DNA of 64,000 bases from Selaginella moellendorffii (taxonomy: Eukaryota; Streptophyta; Lycopodiopsida; Selaginellales; Selaginellaceae): contig NW_003314353.1 of assembly GCF_000143415.4 (NCBI RefSeq), forward strand, positions 660,507 through 724,506. The letters run 5' to 3'. The position numbers and the translations under genes are program-made. This document shows positions 10,645 through 22,440 of this stretch, piece after piece. The notes below the pieces were generated by a model. That model worked only from the letters and a program-made list of their open reading frames with translations, ran no database searches and was not told where the DNA came from. The stretch's first letter is position 1. Each line of letters starts with the position of its first letter.

Positions 10645-12682
10645 AAAGGAAGGGTCTAGCTACCATAGAGTTGGCTATGTAGCAAGTGGTGCAAGTTGAG
10701 CATAAAAGGTTGCTCAAGCAAGAAGCAAGGACATACAAGGAGAGTTGCTACCACCACCTGGAATCAGATGTCTACTCTTATTCATCTCTTCATAGATGTG
10801 TTAGGCACCTTCTAGAACTCCATAACGAAGCTTGGTGAGAGGCAGGATCAACTTGAGAATCCTGGTCTATATCGTAGTAATAACAACTTCCCTCAAGTGA
10901 ATGCTGGATATCAGCAATGGAGGAGAGGTGCACAACAAGAAGGATGTTATCAGGAGCCTATTGGTTATCGTCAAGGATACAACAATGCTCCTCCACCAAG
11001 CTTATATAAGCAAGAAGTGGGATTAATGCCTCAATCAAGATGACAATGTGACCTTTCGAAGTGTTTCAGGCATGAGGAGGACCAATGCTGGTTCAAGAGA
11101 GACTACCTTAGCGCGTTCTGGATAGTCTCAAAGGTCAACTCTAGCTCCACAACAACAAGTTTTCCAGCAAATGCCATTGCTAGATAATGCTCACTTGGTG
11201 GGTGGTGCATCTTCATCAGGTGGTGGTGCATCATCTACACAACAACACCAAGCTTTGTGGGACATGAAGGGGAAGGGTGTAGTTAGTAGTGGGCTTTTCC
11301 TCCACTCCGAGGAATTTCTTGGCTAAACACATTGGCTGCAATGATGAGGGTGATAACTTTGTCGAGGAACAATAGCTATGGCTTGGAGAGCTCTCCCATG
11401 AGAACCCCAACTTTTGGATGTTGGAGAAGGCTGGCTAGTTTGCAAGAACAGGGCTATGATCACGTGGTTAGGGTCAGCTTTATCCAATTGAAGTTACCAC
11501 GATAGTTGGTTGTCAAGGAGTTGGCATGGGAATGATCTTCAACGAGTTTCAAGATGTTGTGGAGTTTGTAGAAGTGGATCACAGCTCTCAACCTCTCTTG
11601 GATAGTCAGGTGGATGCAGTGACTTCCTTAGATCTTCCTATGCTGTGACACATCAACAAACTCATGAGAAGGAAATGGTTGATCACTCAATCCTAGCACA
11701 AACTAAGGTGGTGTACAAAGATGAGATGCTAACGACCATGGTTTTTTTAGAGATGAGTAGAGCCAGAGCAGCAGTATCTCTCAACAACTCCAGGTGTGGT
11801 AGATCCACATATGCCATGGATGGAGTTGTCTTGTGCTTTGCAACAACATTAGCCATACTCACTAGTTGAGGACTTGAAATTGATGCAACTGAGCTTAGAT
11901 TTTCTATAGCTTCTCCAATTAGCTCCATATATATTGGATTAGCTCCTAGTCCTTGCCAACAAGCCATTTCTCTTCCAACAACACGTTCAGTAAGAGCTCA
12001 AGTGTGCATAAGTAGCAGCAGAGCCGATGGAAGTTCATAATCTCAAGGATGATATCACCTCCTACATGGTGCTTCATTGGGATGAGAGCATTTATCAGGA
12101 TAAGGATGACATGCTCCTTGATTGGCTTCAGACCACAAGAGATCTAGAGTGTCCACACACTCAACAAGAATTGCTACTCAAAGTTCCTGAGGATCCAATA
12201 CCCAAGTTGACGACCATCGATTGGAAAGTCTTGCCATAGGCTCTTCCTTCTATGAAAGAGATGTTTTGGAGGCTTGTCAACATTCAGAAGCTAAAGACTC
12301 TCTCATACACCAGTCTGCAGAAAATAGTGATCTCCATCCCATTTTTGCAGTGAACAGCTCGGCCTCTTTATTTAAGGACCAGGATTCTAGTGAGTTTGTT
12401 GTTCTTTCAACAGTTGCAGATGAAATCTTTGATGAGCTTGAGGCCATGGATAATGCTCAAGACATGGATGACAACACTCTCAATGTTCTAGAAGCTTCTG
12501 GGGCAACTTTCAGTGATCAAGATGCCATAGACAATATGGAAACATCTGCGTCAATATTGGAGAGACAACTTGATCATCATCCACGATCTGAAGTGGTTGT
12601 CCTTCAGCACCAGCATGATCAACCTGGCCATCTCATCATGCCTGGTGAAGAGCTTCTGTTTGCTATAAAGAAGTGGCTCTAA
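10645..12682 (+). pseudogene. Probable retroelement remnant with zinc-knuckle-like segment
   Basis: Plus-strand reading pieces at about 10750-11090 give a Gln/Asn/Tyr-rich stretch followed by a CDLSKCFRHEEDQCWF segment (about 11048-11100). Its Cys/His spacing resembles a gag CCHC knuckle with one Cys displaced. Further open pieces (11645-11869, 12027-12239, 12221-12682) are acidic and unrecognised, and stops and frame changes separate them. The simplest reading is a decayed gag/pol region of another retroelement. No LTR pair was identified for it. Confidence 0.4.
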
Positions 12683-12689
12683 AGTGCTA

Positions 12690-14139
12690 AATTCAGCTTG
12701 AATTGCTCTAGAGGATCTGGTGGTCGAGTAAAGTGTCAGTCATCGCAAAAGATGCAACAATCGCTTGAAGCCACAACCTGAGTTGCATCTTCAATTGTTT
12801 GCCACACACAGTAAAGCTCCAAGTGTTCTCACAAGGCCACACACTTCCATCTTAAGCCTTCACACCATTTTGTGGCCGCATTGCATGGAGAACCAGCTTG
12901 CTTCAGTGGTATCCTAAGCCTCCTCTAGAACTCCTTGAGATCTCCTAAACTTGCTACAAAGACAGAGTGGTCCCATCTTGCACTTGACAACATGGCATTT
13001 CAAACACTAGTGAATGTGTAACTTTTACATGAACTTTAAGGACACTTTTTTCTCCAACTTGTGAGCAGTGTCATCACTCTTCCATAGGCCTAGTAGTATG
13101 CTAGGATAACACACTTGCATGGAGACAACACAATAAATAAATGTATCAAGGTTTGTTTTTAATTTTCAGAATAATTGGGTGCTTCTTTTTTGTAAATCAC
13201 TAGAGCTCTTATACCTCCTACTCAAAGACAAGTTACACCACCACATGATACCTCTTTGCTGGTCTTTTTCATACTTTCAGCCAAGTACTTGACATCACAT
13301 GCATGTGATGCTTGTTTTGCGTGGCAATTGCACATTGTGTTGCATTGAGATGCTCTTGGAAAATTGCATTTTTTAATTTCTTTCAACATCTTATTTCTTT
13401 TCCAGCTTTCATGTCATACCTAGACCTCAGGAGTCACTGCTACTGGTATGTTGGGCCAAGGAAAAAGAATAGGGATAGAGTTGCCAATACACATAAGATT
13501 TGGTGAAGGGATTAATGAAGACTTTCTAAGGGATTAGAAGGGAAATCTAGGGAAGCTGATTGAAGCAGATTGTGCACTTTCATTAGACATGTGCTCAAGA
13601 ACACTCCCACTCTTAGAGAATGTGCCAAACACAGTCTAAAATGAAATTTAATCAAGCTAGCCCACTGCCGAAGAGAGATATTGGTGAATTAGAGGCCAGA
13701 TTATAGAGAATTCTCATCAAAAGAAGACTAATGAAGAGTAGGAGTATATAATCACTGTCAAGAGTATCAGCGAAGATGATTGCAAAACTAGCATATTGGA
13801 TTTCTATTGCATGTTGCCACCTTTTGCCAAAAAGGAGCACCCATCCTTGACACTTCCAGGCTAGTGGTTTCACTTTAGTTTTTAGGAACTTGTTAGCAAG
13901 CTTGCAGCAATGGCTGAGTGAAGGGCAAGACATGATTGATTTGGCTATGCTTTAGAGTTCTGGCCTTGGTCTCCATGCTTGTATGACTTGCAGCTTACTA
14001 TATTGGGACTTGCATCAATGCATGTGACATTGATGATCCTTGGTTGAAGTATGACAAGGCACTATAAGGAATGCACACTAGAGATCCTAGGTTCATACAT
14101 CTGGGACAAACATGGCCAAATGGAGGTCACAAGATCTGT
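12690..14139. other. Intergenic, no gene seen
   Basis: Only short accidental reading frames. No motif, repeat pair or RNA gene recognised. Confidence 0.4.
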
Positions 14140-14250
14140 AGGATATGCACACTAGCATATCCCATAATATATATATATATATATAGGAGTATATTCTAGG
14201 GTGCCATAGTTGAAGCATAATGGAGTGAGAGCACTTTGAAAGAGTTCACA
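14140..14250 (+). repeat. Dispersed repeat with terminal hairpin, copy 2
   Basis: Direct homologue of 2631-2735: GGATATGCA..CATATCC hairpin, a TA dinucleotide run (14166-14185), AGGAGTATATTCTAGGG, GTGAGAGCACTT. Confidence 0.6.
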
Positions 14251-14450
14251 GATGCTAATTGTGAATGACTCAGAATGATGTAAAGGATGTATGGATGGAT
14301 TTAATGTAGAGAAGAACCTAGAAATTGTGGGAGAAAAGTTGAGAAATGAATGAGCTCCTAGGCGATTGGAGTTGATGCCACCTCAAGACTAACATCCAAG
14401 CTCAAGCCTATTATCGCAAAGATACAAGTCTTAGGAATGCAGTAAAAAAG

Positions 14451-14820
14451 TGTAACACATATGGTTTTCACTATAGTGGTTTACTGTAGGGTAATCACGG
14501 AGTGGAACTTTAACATTCTATATGCCATATGCCACATGCCATGTGTTCAAGGGCAATGGAACAAAACTCAAGTTTTAGGGCCTTGGGCCACTGAATGAAG
14601 AATAGAGCCAAACTTCTAAGCTTGTAACCAAGGAGTGAAGGAATTGAAGCATGAAGCAACTCTTGAGCATTCAGCCTAAAGAGCGAAAAGACAAGAGCAT
14701 GAAATGACATAGGAAAATTCCTAGACCATCCAATATCTCAATGCTAAGACCAACTTGCAAAATGGAGGTAAACAGGGTTTGGCACTATTTTAGCATATCG
14801 GTAGCGTAATGCGAGGATAT
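14451..14820 (+). repeat. 370-bp direct repeat, left copy (possible LTR)
   Basis: Begins TGTAACACATATGG and matches 19129-19500 over its length. Shared landmarks are TTTTCAC, GTTTAC(T/C)(G/A)TAGGGTAA, CTTGTAACCAAGGAGTGAA, ACTTGCAAAATGGAG, TTTTAGCATA and a GGATAT end. Both copies start with TG and have the same orientation 4.7 kb apart, the geometry of LTRs. No recognisable gag/pol lies between. A TATAAAA box follows at about 14844. Confidence 0.6.
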
Positions 14821-17039
14821 GGGTATTCCACTAGCTAGCATGGTATAAAACTTGGGCTTAGGCGTAAGTTAGACACAGAATAAAAACAAGTATACAAGTA
14901 GAAGCTAGATTATACTTTATGTTAGTTAGCCATACCTAACCTACCCACTATCCTTACTATACATTTGGAACCCCCACCCCCACAGATGATATAGAGAGAG
15001 AAGTTAAAGGCCCTAACCCTTTTGAGTAAAGAAACTAAATACGTTGGTAAGGTTTAGATAGATTATTGTAAATAGACAGTTAAAGTTGTTTACATAGTCA
15101 TACCTTTTTTAATGGAATAAGGAACATTGAGAGAGAGGCAATTGATATGACCAGTTGACAGTAGCTATCTCATGACTAAAGATTTTACCATGCACACGAA
15201 GTGCCAAAGCCAATTTGCCTATACAAGCCCAAAACTAAAAATCAAGAGATGGTCAAGACTTAAGTTGCATCAACAACATCCTACCAATATCTTAAACCCA
15301 AGATATTAATCTAAAGCATATTACAAAGAACATGTGGTACTGCAAAATGCCAAAAGCTATTAAAGAGAACAACTAACCATTATAAAAGATCATCAATCAT
15401 CCCATTAATAGAGAGATGCATAATCATTATCGAAGAAAGAATCTGTCATCCCAAAGAACTGTAAATCATTCTATATCAACAATAATCAAGCAAACCTTTG
15501 ACAAAGATAATCAACTATCTTAGATGACAATCAGTTATCACCAGATGCAAATACTAACTTCAATATCAAAGACAATAAGCCAAAATACCTTCCTCAAGAA
15601 CTCCTAATAAATGGAATAATGAGCATAAAACTCAAAAAACCAAAATTTTAAAATAACCTACTCACCTAATAATGATTATGATTCTAATATGAACTAATTT
15701 TAATACTAAAGAAGAAATCATTGGTACAACCCACAATATCCTCTTCAACATATTTCAGAAACTAAACTTCATAAAGGTAAAGAAAAGTATATCTGCATCA
15801 ATCCAAAAGCCAAACACAACAAAGTTATACTCAATAAGTGATCATAAAATGATCTTCCATAAATCCATCTTTTATAGCAAGATGTAACTCACTTCAAACA
15901 AGCACAAGAAAAATCATTAATGATCAATATAATCTCAATGCAAGTTTAATAAGGAACTAACAACTTTAAAATCGATCACTAACTCTTCCTCTTGTAAAGC
16001 TAGTATGGTCTGCAACTAAATCACTTTTCAAAAAAAAGCTAAAACTCAACCTCTACTAAGTAATTTCATCTAGAACAAGACTAACTCAACTTGCTACTCA
16101 GTTCATTTGAACACTAACATAGGTGTTAATTAGCAAATGCACAAATGCTAACAACATAAAGTTTCAAATCATCAACACTATCTATATTAAGACTAGCAAA
16201 ACTCAATATCAATCCTCTAGAGAGATATCTCATTTCACTACAATCTCAATATCAACAATATCAATGACAAAGCATTACTTTAATGTCATCAAAACTAAAA
16301 TAAAGATAAAAGAAAGCAAGAGTGAATCACCACTCAACACTCTTTAACAACTAAACTAACCAAGGTAAAAAATACCTTACTTAGTATTTGAGACTAATTC
16401 TTTGACAATACTCAACTTCAAATAACACATAATTAAGGAGTGATTCACCATGTCTAAGACTCAATAAAATCCAATACTATAAACTAAATGTAACTAAATG
16501 ATATTGACAAAGGTAGAATTAACATGTTAATATAGAAAAACCATGTACGCCAAACAATACAATCCTTCACAACACCATCCGGTAAAGCAAGCCTATCACC
16601 ACTAAATCATCATTAAGTGAAGTAAGTGATAAAAATCCTCAACGAAGTCTGCAAGCAATCATTAGTTGCAAAGTAACCAATAATCATTCTTTAACTTATC
16701 TTTACAAGACCAAACACTAAACTCACATCATTATGCTATATATTTGTTTAACCAAAATGTAACACCCCAAGTATAAGATATATAGGAACATAGACAAGCA
16801 TAGACTAAATGACCACTCAAAATCAATCATACAATAATAAACTCACTAATAGGTCTAGCCAATAAGTTTAAGTATGCCTTGAAGAGGTTAGTTATACATG
16901 ATTAACAATCAGCTGAAACTTTAGTGAAAACCATGAGATAAACTTAAATGGTACATAACCTCTTAATGGACAATACTACAATACAAGTATTAATATTTTA
17001 ACCACAAATAACTAAGTTGGACATCACTATCCTCAACCA
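14821..17039. other. AT-rich degenerate interior, no gene seen
   Basis: About 2.2 kb rich in A, with many stops in all frames. No protein motif survives. It sits between the direct repeats and may be the interior of a very old element. Confidence 0.4.
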
Positions 17040-18690
17040 AGGTGCAAGGCTACCAAGACCAAGTCAAGATTAGTGAAAACTCACTACTTTCATAAAGTTT
17101 AATAAAATGCAAAGTGCAACTTACCACCAAACATAATGTTATAGAAGAAAAGCACAAGGGTCACCTTTCTAAAAAAGTGCAATAGCCACTTTTTTACACA
17201 AACTTTAGATTCTATTCAACCCAATTGCTTTAACCCCATTCCTTTCAAGTTACATTATACAAACTACATACTAAAGTCTAAGCTAATTGAAGTCAATTAC
17301 AACCCTTTTATTAGTTTATATTGGCTTATGAAAACAAAATGGTTTTTGGGCAAAATGATCAACAAATTAGCCATTTGGAAAGCCTAAGAAAATTTGTGGA
17401 AAATTTTCCATCCTAGAGAAAGAATGACTCTCAGTCTATAAATGCAAATTTCCAAAACTTAACCAACTTCCTCCTACCTATAACTTCACATAGATTCACC
17501 TTCACATAAATTCTCATGACCCAAAAACATATCTAAGCATTGAATATCATACCTATATAACTGACATTCAATACCCAAGATTTAATCATGAAGACCATAT
17601 CTTCAAATACTTTTATTGCACTAATACCCTTTTTCAATCATCCTTAAGATCGAGGATGAAGCCAAAACACTAACAAAAAAAAAAAGACATTAAAAATTAA
17701 GCTCTAAGGACAAGTCCTCATCACTCGATATAACAATGCTACTTCCACTAACATAAGTGTTAGTAATATCATTTCCTCAATTATACACTTTCTCCATCTA
17801 ATAGTCTACTTCAAGTGCTAATAGATAAACCAACAAATTATAACAAGTGAATGCTATAACCCTTTCTAAAACTTAATAAGCAATTCTAAAGGAATAAAGT
17901 ATCAACTTAAGCTTAGCATAATGGATTATTATAAAATCTAGTCAAAGCTACTACAATGCTACTTCTTGCAAGTATGTTAACTTCACTATCAACCACTTTG
18001 AGGTTAATCATCGTTGACCAAACAACTTCATAAACATATTGCTCACAATCATATAAATATAATACAGAAATCACAATGACTTGATCATCAATTGAGCAAT
18101 GCCCATGTCACTATTACAAAGATTCACGTGAGTATTAAGTGCCAACTCAATTCGACAAAATGCAATAGAAATGCCACATCCCACCAATAAAAATTTATGA
18201 CACCTAACACCACTAACTTTTGTTCACAACATGGACAAGCTCATGCCACTCTCTATTTGACCAAACTCAAAACTAATCAAACACCAAACTACTCAAGAAG
18301 CAATAATAAAATTCCCTAGAAAAAAATTAAGTATTGTAACCCAAGTCTTCAATAGCAAGCCTAAGCATAATGGTTTAGTGTTTCACTGTTATTCATCTCA
18401 CGACTCACCACTTATAAAACTATCATAATCAACATGTATTAAAGTAAGGATTCTTAAATGCATGATGTAAACATAAGCAATGGTTTACACCTTGTTGCAA
18501 ATCATCTCTCCAAAAAGAGAAAATAATTTATGTGTTTGACACTTCATCCTTAATGACTCTCTTTTTAGTCTTAACATGATTAAACCTCAAGCTTTGCATT
18601 TGCACTACCTTCAATCTAGTCTAAGAAAAGTGTATGAGAGAGCACAACAATGGCTATTCGAACTAATAAACTAATCCCTATAGTCTTGAT
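17040..18690 (-). repeat. 1.6-kb inverted repeat, left arm
   Basis: Its reverse complement aligns almost end to end with 20832-22440. Landmarks include TCAAACACATAAAT.ATTTTCTC, GATGATTTGCAACAAGGTGT, AAACCATT.TG..TAGGCTTGCTATT, GTTAGTGGTGTTAGGTG, AAAATTTTCCACAAATTTTC and the TTGCA(C/A)CTT(T/G)GCATTT stretch. Both arms are diverged and noncoding. Just outside the left arm (about 18700) the other strand holds traces of a PLIIVPRKD RT-like segment. Confidence 0.65.
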
Positions 18691-19128
18691 TGATCCACTT
18701 ATAATCGTGCCTAGGAAGGATCCATTAGTGCCGTGCTAAATAACTACAGAACAGTTTATTCACCACTCTTAGCAAACCCAAGGGAGGTTTACTTTTACCC
18801 ATAGTAACACAAAACCACTCATGGTAACCATTGATATGCTAACATTAATCTTGCCAACTCAAAATATAACCTTAAGTTGCTAATATGCCTCCCTTATGAG
18901 CCCAAGCCCAAACTCATGCAAATGGAACATCTCACATCCATTCTATAAGCCTAAGTGAAAGCTCATATAATCTAGTATGAAAAGTTAACCAAAAATTCAT
19001 ACCCAAGAGACATATGCGAAGCCATAGCAACCAAATATATACCACTTGAATCATTGTTTTCATCTCTACATATTCAACAAGACTAGTTACCCAATCTCAT
19101 TGTATAATATTCGCTAAGACTCACCAAA

Positions 19129-19500
19129 TGTAATGTATATGATTTTCACCCTTTACCCTACAGTAGTTTACCATAGGGTAACCATAAAGTGGAACCTTAA
19201 CCCTTTATGTGCCACATGCTATGTCCAAGGGAAGTGGAGCGAACCCAAATTTCAAGGCTTTGGGCCATTAAATAAAGAAATGGAGCTAAACTCCTAAACT
19301 TGTAACCAAGGAGTGAAAGAATTGGAGCATAGAATGATTTCTAAACATTTAGCCTAAGGAGTGAAAAGATAAAAATATAGAGCAACATAGGAATAGTCCT
19401 AGAGCATTCAACATCCCAATGCCAAAACTAACTTGCAAAATGGAGCCAAAATAAGTTTGACACTCTTTTAGCATACTAATGGTCTAATGCAAGGATATCA
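19129..19500 (+). repeat. 370-bp direct repeat, right copy (possible LTR)
   Basis: Partner of 14451-14820, starting TGTAATGTATATG. It is roughly 80% similar by eye, with small insertions, which suggests considerable age. Confidence 0.6.
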
Positions 19501-20167
19501 CTCCATACTTGAGAAAACAACTTCTCAAGTTATGTCAAACTTCACCATTAGTAAATTCAACTCAAATCAAGAGAAAGACCAACAACTCTTCATCCCACAA
19601 AACTGCCATTTAACCCAGCAACTTCGATGAAGATGTACCATGCATCCTAATCATAATAGGAAAGAACAAAGCTCCATAAGGAATCATCGACGGCAACACA
19701 AATGTTAACATCATCGAGTATTCAACCTGCAAAGCAATGAGACTTGGGTTAATCCACCCTGCAATCTTCAACATCAAGATGACTAACAATTGAAGTGTAC
19801 AACCATCAAGAATCATATAAAATATTCCTATCAAGATCAAGGATCAAGAATTTAGAATTTTAGGTAACTTTTATCGTGCTCAAAATGGCAAAAGACTAAA
19901 GTTCCTATAAAGTACTCCTCAAGCAAACTTGGCTTAAAACAGCTGATGTTGTCACATACTAACGGAAGAACACAATTACCTTTGGAGAGCATCAAGAACC
20001 CTCTTGAATCCCCACAACTATAGCAAAGAAGATCACAAAGAAATTTCAATCAACCATCATTGAACAATACGAATGAAGGTCTTAATGACTATGAAGAAGC
20101 ACAAATCTTGAAGGCATATTAACAGCAACAACCTGAAATTGAAGACAATCAAGAAATTATGACATAG
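19501..20167. other. AT-rich spacer, no gene seen
   Basis: Short open stretches on the minus strand (19610-20281) have no recognisable motif and look accidental. Confidence 0.4.
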
Positions 20168-20330
20168 TGTAGCGCATGTGATCATGGGATGAGATTTGGA
20201 TGTACTGTCACAGTGGATACTTAGAACCTTGGGGGATAAATAAGGATAAAAATAGCCACTAAGGGCTCTTTCATTAAGCAATTGCCCTTTTTCTAGTTAG
20301 CTTAAGGGAAAATAGATAAGGTGCGCTACA
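20168..20330 (+). repeat. TRIM 5' LTR
   Basis: 163 bp. Termini TGTAGCGC and GCGCTACA are perfect inverted repeats with TG/CA ends. It matches 20680-20831. Confidence 0.85.
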
Positions 20331-20332
20331 TG

Positions 20333-20343
20333 TGGTATCAGAG
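20333..20343 (+). promoter_or_regulatory. tRNA-iMet primer-binding site
   Basis: TGGTATCAGAG lies 2 nt after the 5' LTR and is complementary to the 3' end of plant initiator methionine tRNA, the usual primer for minus-strand DNA synthesis in plant LTR elements. Confidence 0.85.
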
Positions 20344-20679
20344 AAAATGGCACAAGTTTGATTCCCATTGATTAGTGGCTACTTAAAAATATAATATACC
20401 TTGAACAAAGTATATTCCTACCCCTAAAATTTAAAATCGTATGTATTGGGCATCCATGCGTACGTCCTTCCTCTTGGTGAAGCATCCACGGACAAAGGTA
20501 TCCACCATGGGACTGCGATACAGGTGGATGATTAGTTGCCTCACATGGAATAACTAATCTACACAATGGAAGGATTGGTAGATTGAGTGCGGAAATGGAG
20601 GTGTTGGTTCCCCTTGGCTCAGTAGGGGTTGTTAGTCAATAGTCAATGAGAACATTGACATCTCTGAAGGGGGGGTGAG

Positions 20680-20831
20680 TGTTGCGCATGTGATCATGGG
20701 ATGAGATTTGGATATACTGTCACCGTGGATCCTTGAAACTTTGGGGGATAAATAGGGATAAAATAGCCACTAAGGGTTCTCTTATCAAGCAATTGTCCCT
20801 TTTTCAATTGGCTTAAAGGGAGAGAGATAAG
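20680..20831 (+). repeat. TRIM 3' LTR, 3' end missing
   Basis: 152 bp matching the 5' LTR until GATAAG. The expected GTGCGCTACA end is absent and the right arm of the large inverted repeat begins at that point. Confidence 0.75.
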
Positions 20832-22440
20832 ACTAAGGATTAGTCTATTGATTTAAGTAATTATTGCTGTGCTCTTTCATAATTTTTTCTTAGATTGGAC
20901 TGAAGGCAGTGCGAATGCAAACTTGAGGTTTAGTCAAAGATAAGACTGAAAAAAGAGTTGTCAGAGACAAAAAATCAAACACATAAATCATTTTCTCTTG
21001 GAAAGATGATTTGCAACAAGGTGTTAGCTCATTGCTCGTGTTCACATTATGCAATCAAGAATCCTTACCTTGATGCATGTTGGTTATGGTGGTCTTACAA
21101 ATAGTGAGTCTTAGGATGGATAGCGGTGAAGCGCTAAACCATTTTGTCTAGGCTTGCTATTAGAAGACTGGAGTTACAATGCTTAATTCTTTTCCAGGAA
21201 CTTTGCTATTGCTCCTTGAGTAGCTTGGTGTTAGATTAGTTTTGAGTTTGGTTAGAAAAAAAGTGGCATGAGCTTGTTTGTGTTGTGAACAAAAGTTAGT
21301 GGTGTTAGGTGTTGTAAGTCTCTATCGGTAGAGTGTGGCATTTGTGTTACATTTTGTCAAATCGAGTTGGCATTTGATGCTCACATAAACCTTTGAAGTA
21401 ATGAGATGAGTGTTGCTCGTAGTGTTGCTTGATGATCAAGTCATTGTGATTTTATATCATATCCATGTGATAATGAGTAATGTGTTGACGAAGTTGCTTG
21501 GTTAAATGATAATCAACCCCAAAGTGGTTGATGGTGAAGCTAGTCTACTTATACGAAGTAGCATTGTAGTAACTTTGATTGGATTCTCAATGGTGGTTCA
21601 TTATGCTAAGCTTATGTTGGTACCCTATTTCTTAGGGAATTTACCCATAAGGTGTTGGAAAGGGTTATAGCATTCACTTGTTATGGCTTGTCAGTTGATC
21701 TATTAGCACTTGAAGTAGATTATTGGATGGAGAAGGTGTGTAGTTGAGGCATTGACATTGCTAGCACTTGTGTTAGTGGAAGTGGCATTGTTATTTCGAG
21801 TGATGAGGAATTTTTCCTTAAAATTTAATTTTCCATGTCATTTTTCTTGTTAGTATTTTGGCTTAACATTGGATCTTGAAGGTGAAGAAAAGTGTTAGTG
21901 CAATATGGATATCCAAAGATATGGTCTTCGTGATCAAGCCTTGGATGTTCACTTTGTATTTTGCAGATGTTGGTGTTGGATGTCGGTTATATGGGTAAAG
22001 ATGTTCGATGTTTAAGCATGCTATTGGGTCATAAGAATCTGTGTTGAGGTGAATATATATGAAGTTGTTGGTAGGAGGAAGTTGGTTGAGTCTTGAAAGT
22101 TTGTATTCCTAGACTAAGAGTCATTCTTTCTCTAGGATAGAAAATTTTCCACAAATTTTCTTCAAACTAGTGAAGGGGTTCAAGTTGACTTTGGTTGGCT
22201 TAAACCTTAGTAGGCAGTTTGTATGATGCAACCCGAAAGAGATGCTGATTTTTGGGGCTAACGCAATTGAGTTGGATAAAGTCTAGAGTTGGTGTAGAAA
22301 AGTGGCCGTTGCGCTTTTCTAAGAAAGGTGACCTTTGTGTTTTTCTTCTATAGCGTTGTGCTTGGTGGCAGGTTGCACCTTGCATTTCGTTATACTCTAT
22401 GAGAGTAGTGAGATCTCACTGATCTTAATTTTTTAATTCT
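20832..22440 (+). repeat. 1.6-kb inverted repeat, right arm
   Basis: Inverted partner of 17040-18690. The arm begins where the TRIM 3' LTR stops, with (A)GGATTAGT.TATT, and ends near GTGAGATCTCACTGATCTTAA. About 2.1 kb lies between the arms, including the 19129 repeat and the TRIM. Confidence 0.65.

Larger units (their letters stand above)
20168..20831 (+). mobile_element. TRIM: miniature LTR retrotransposon, noncoding
   Basis: A 5' LTR (20168-20330, 163 bp) has inverted termini TGTAGCGCA...TGCGCTACA. Two bases later comes TGGTATCAGAG (20333-20343), the standard plant primer-binding site complementary to the 3' end of initiator-Met tRNA. A 336-bp noncoding interior ends in a purine tract (GAAGGGGGGGTGAG, 20666-20679) placed exactly before a second LTR copy (20680 on, TGTTGCGCATGTGATC). 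The 3' LTR loses homology at 20831, about 11 bp short of the expected end. Total length near 660 bp fits TRIM elements, which move with enzymes supplied by other elements. Confidence 0.85.

Noticed and set aside
12221-12682. 153-codon acidic reading frame as a host gene
   Set aside because: It has no clear ATG context, no splice partners or family resemblance, and lies in retroelement debris. Kept only as part of the remnant at 10645-12682.
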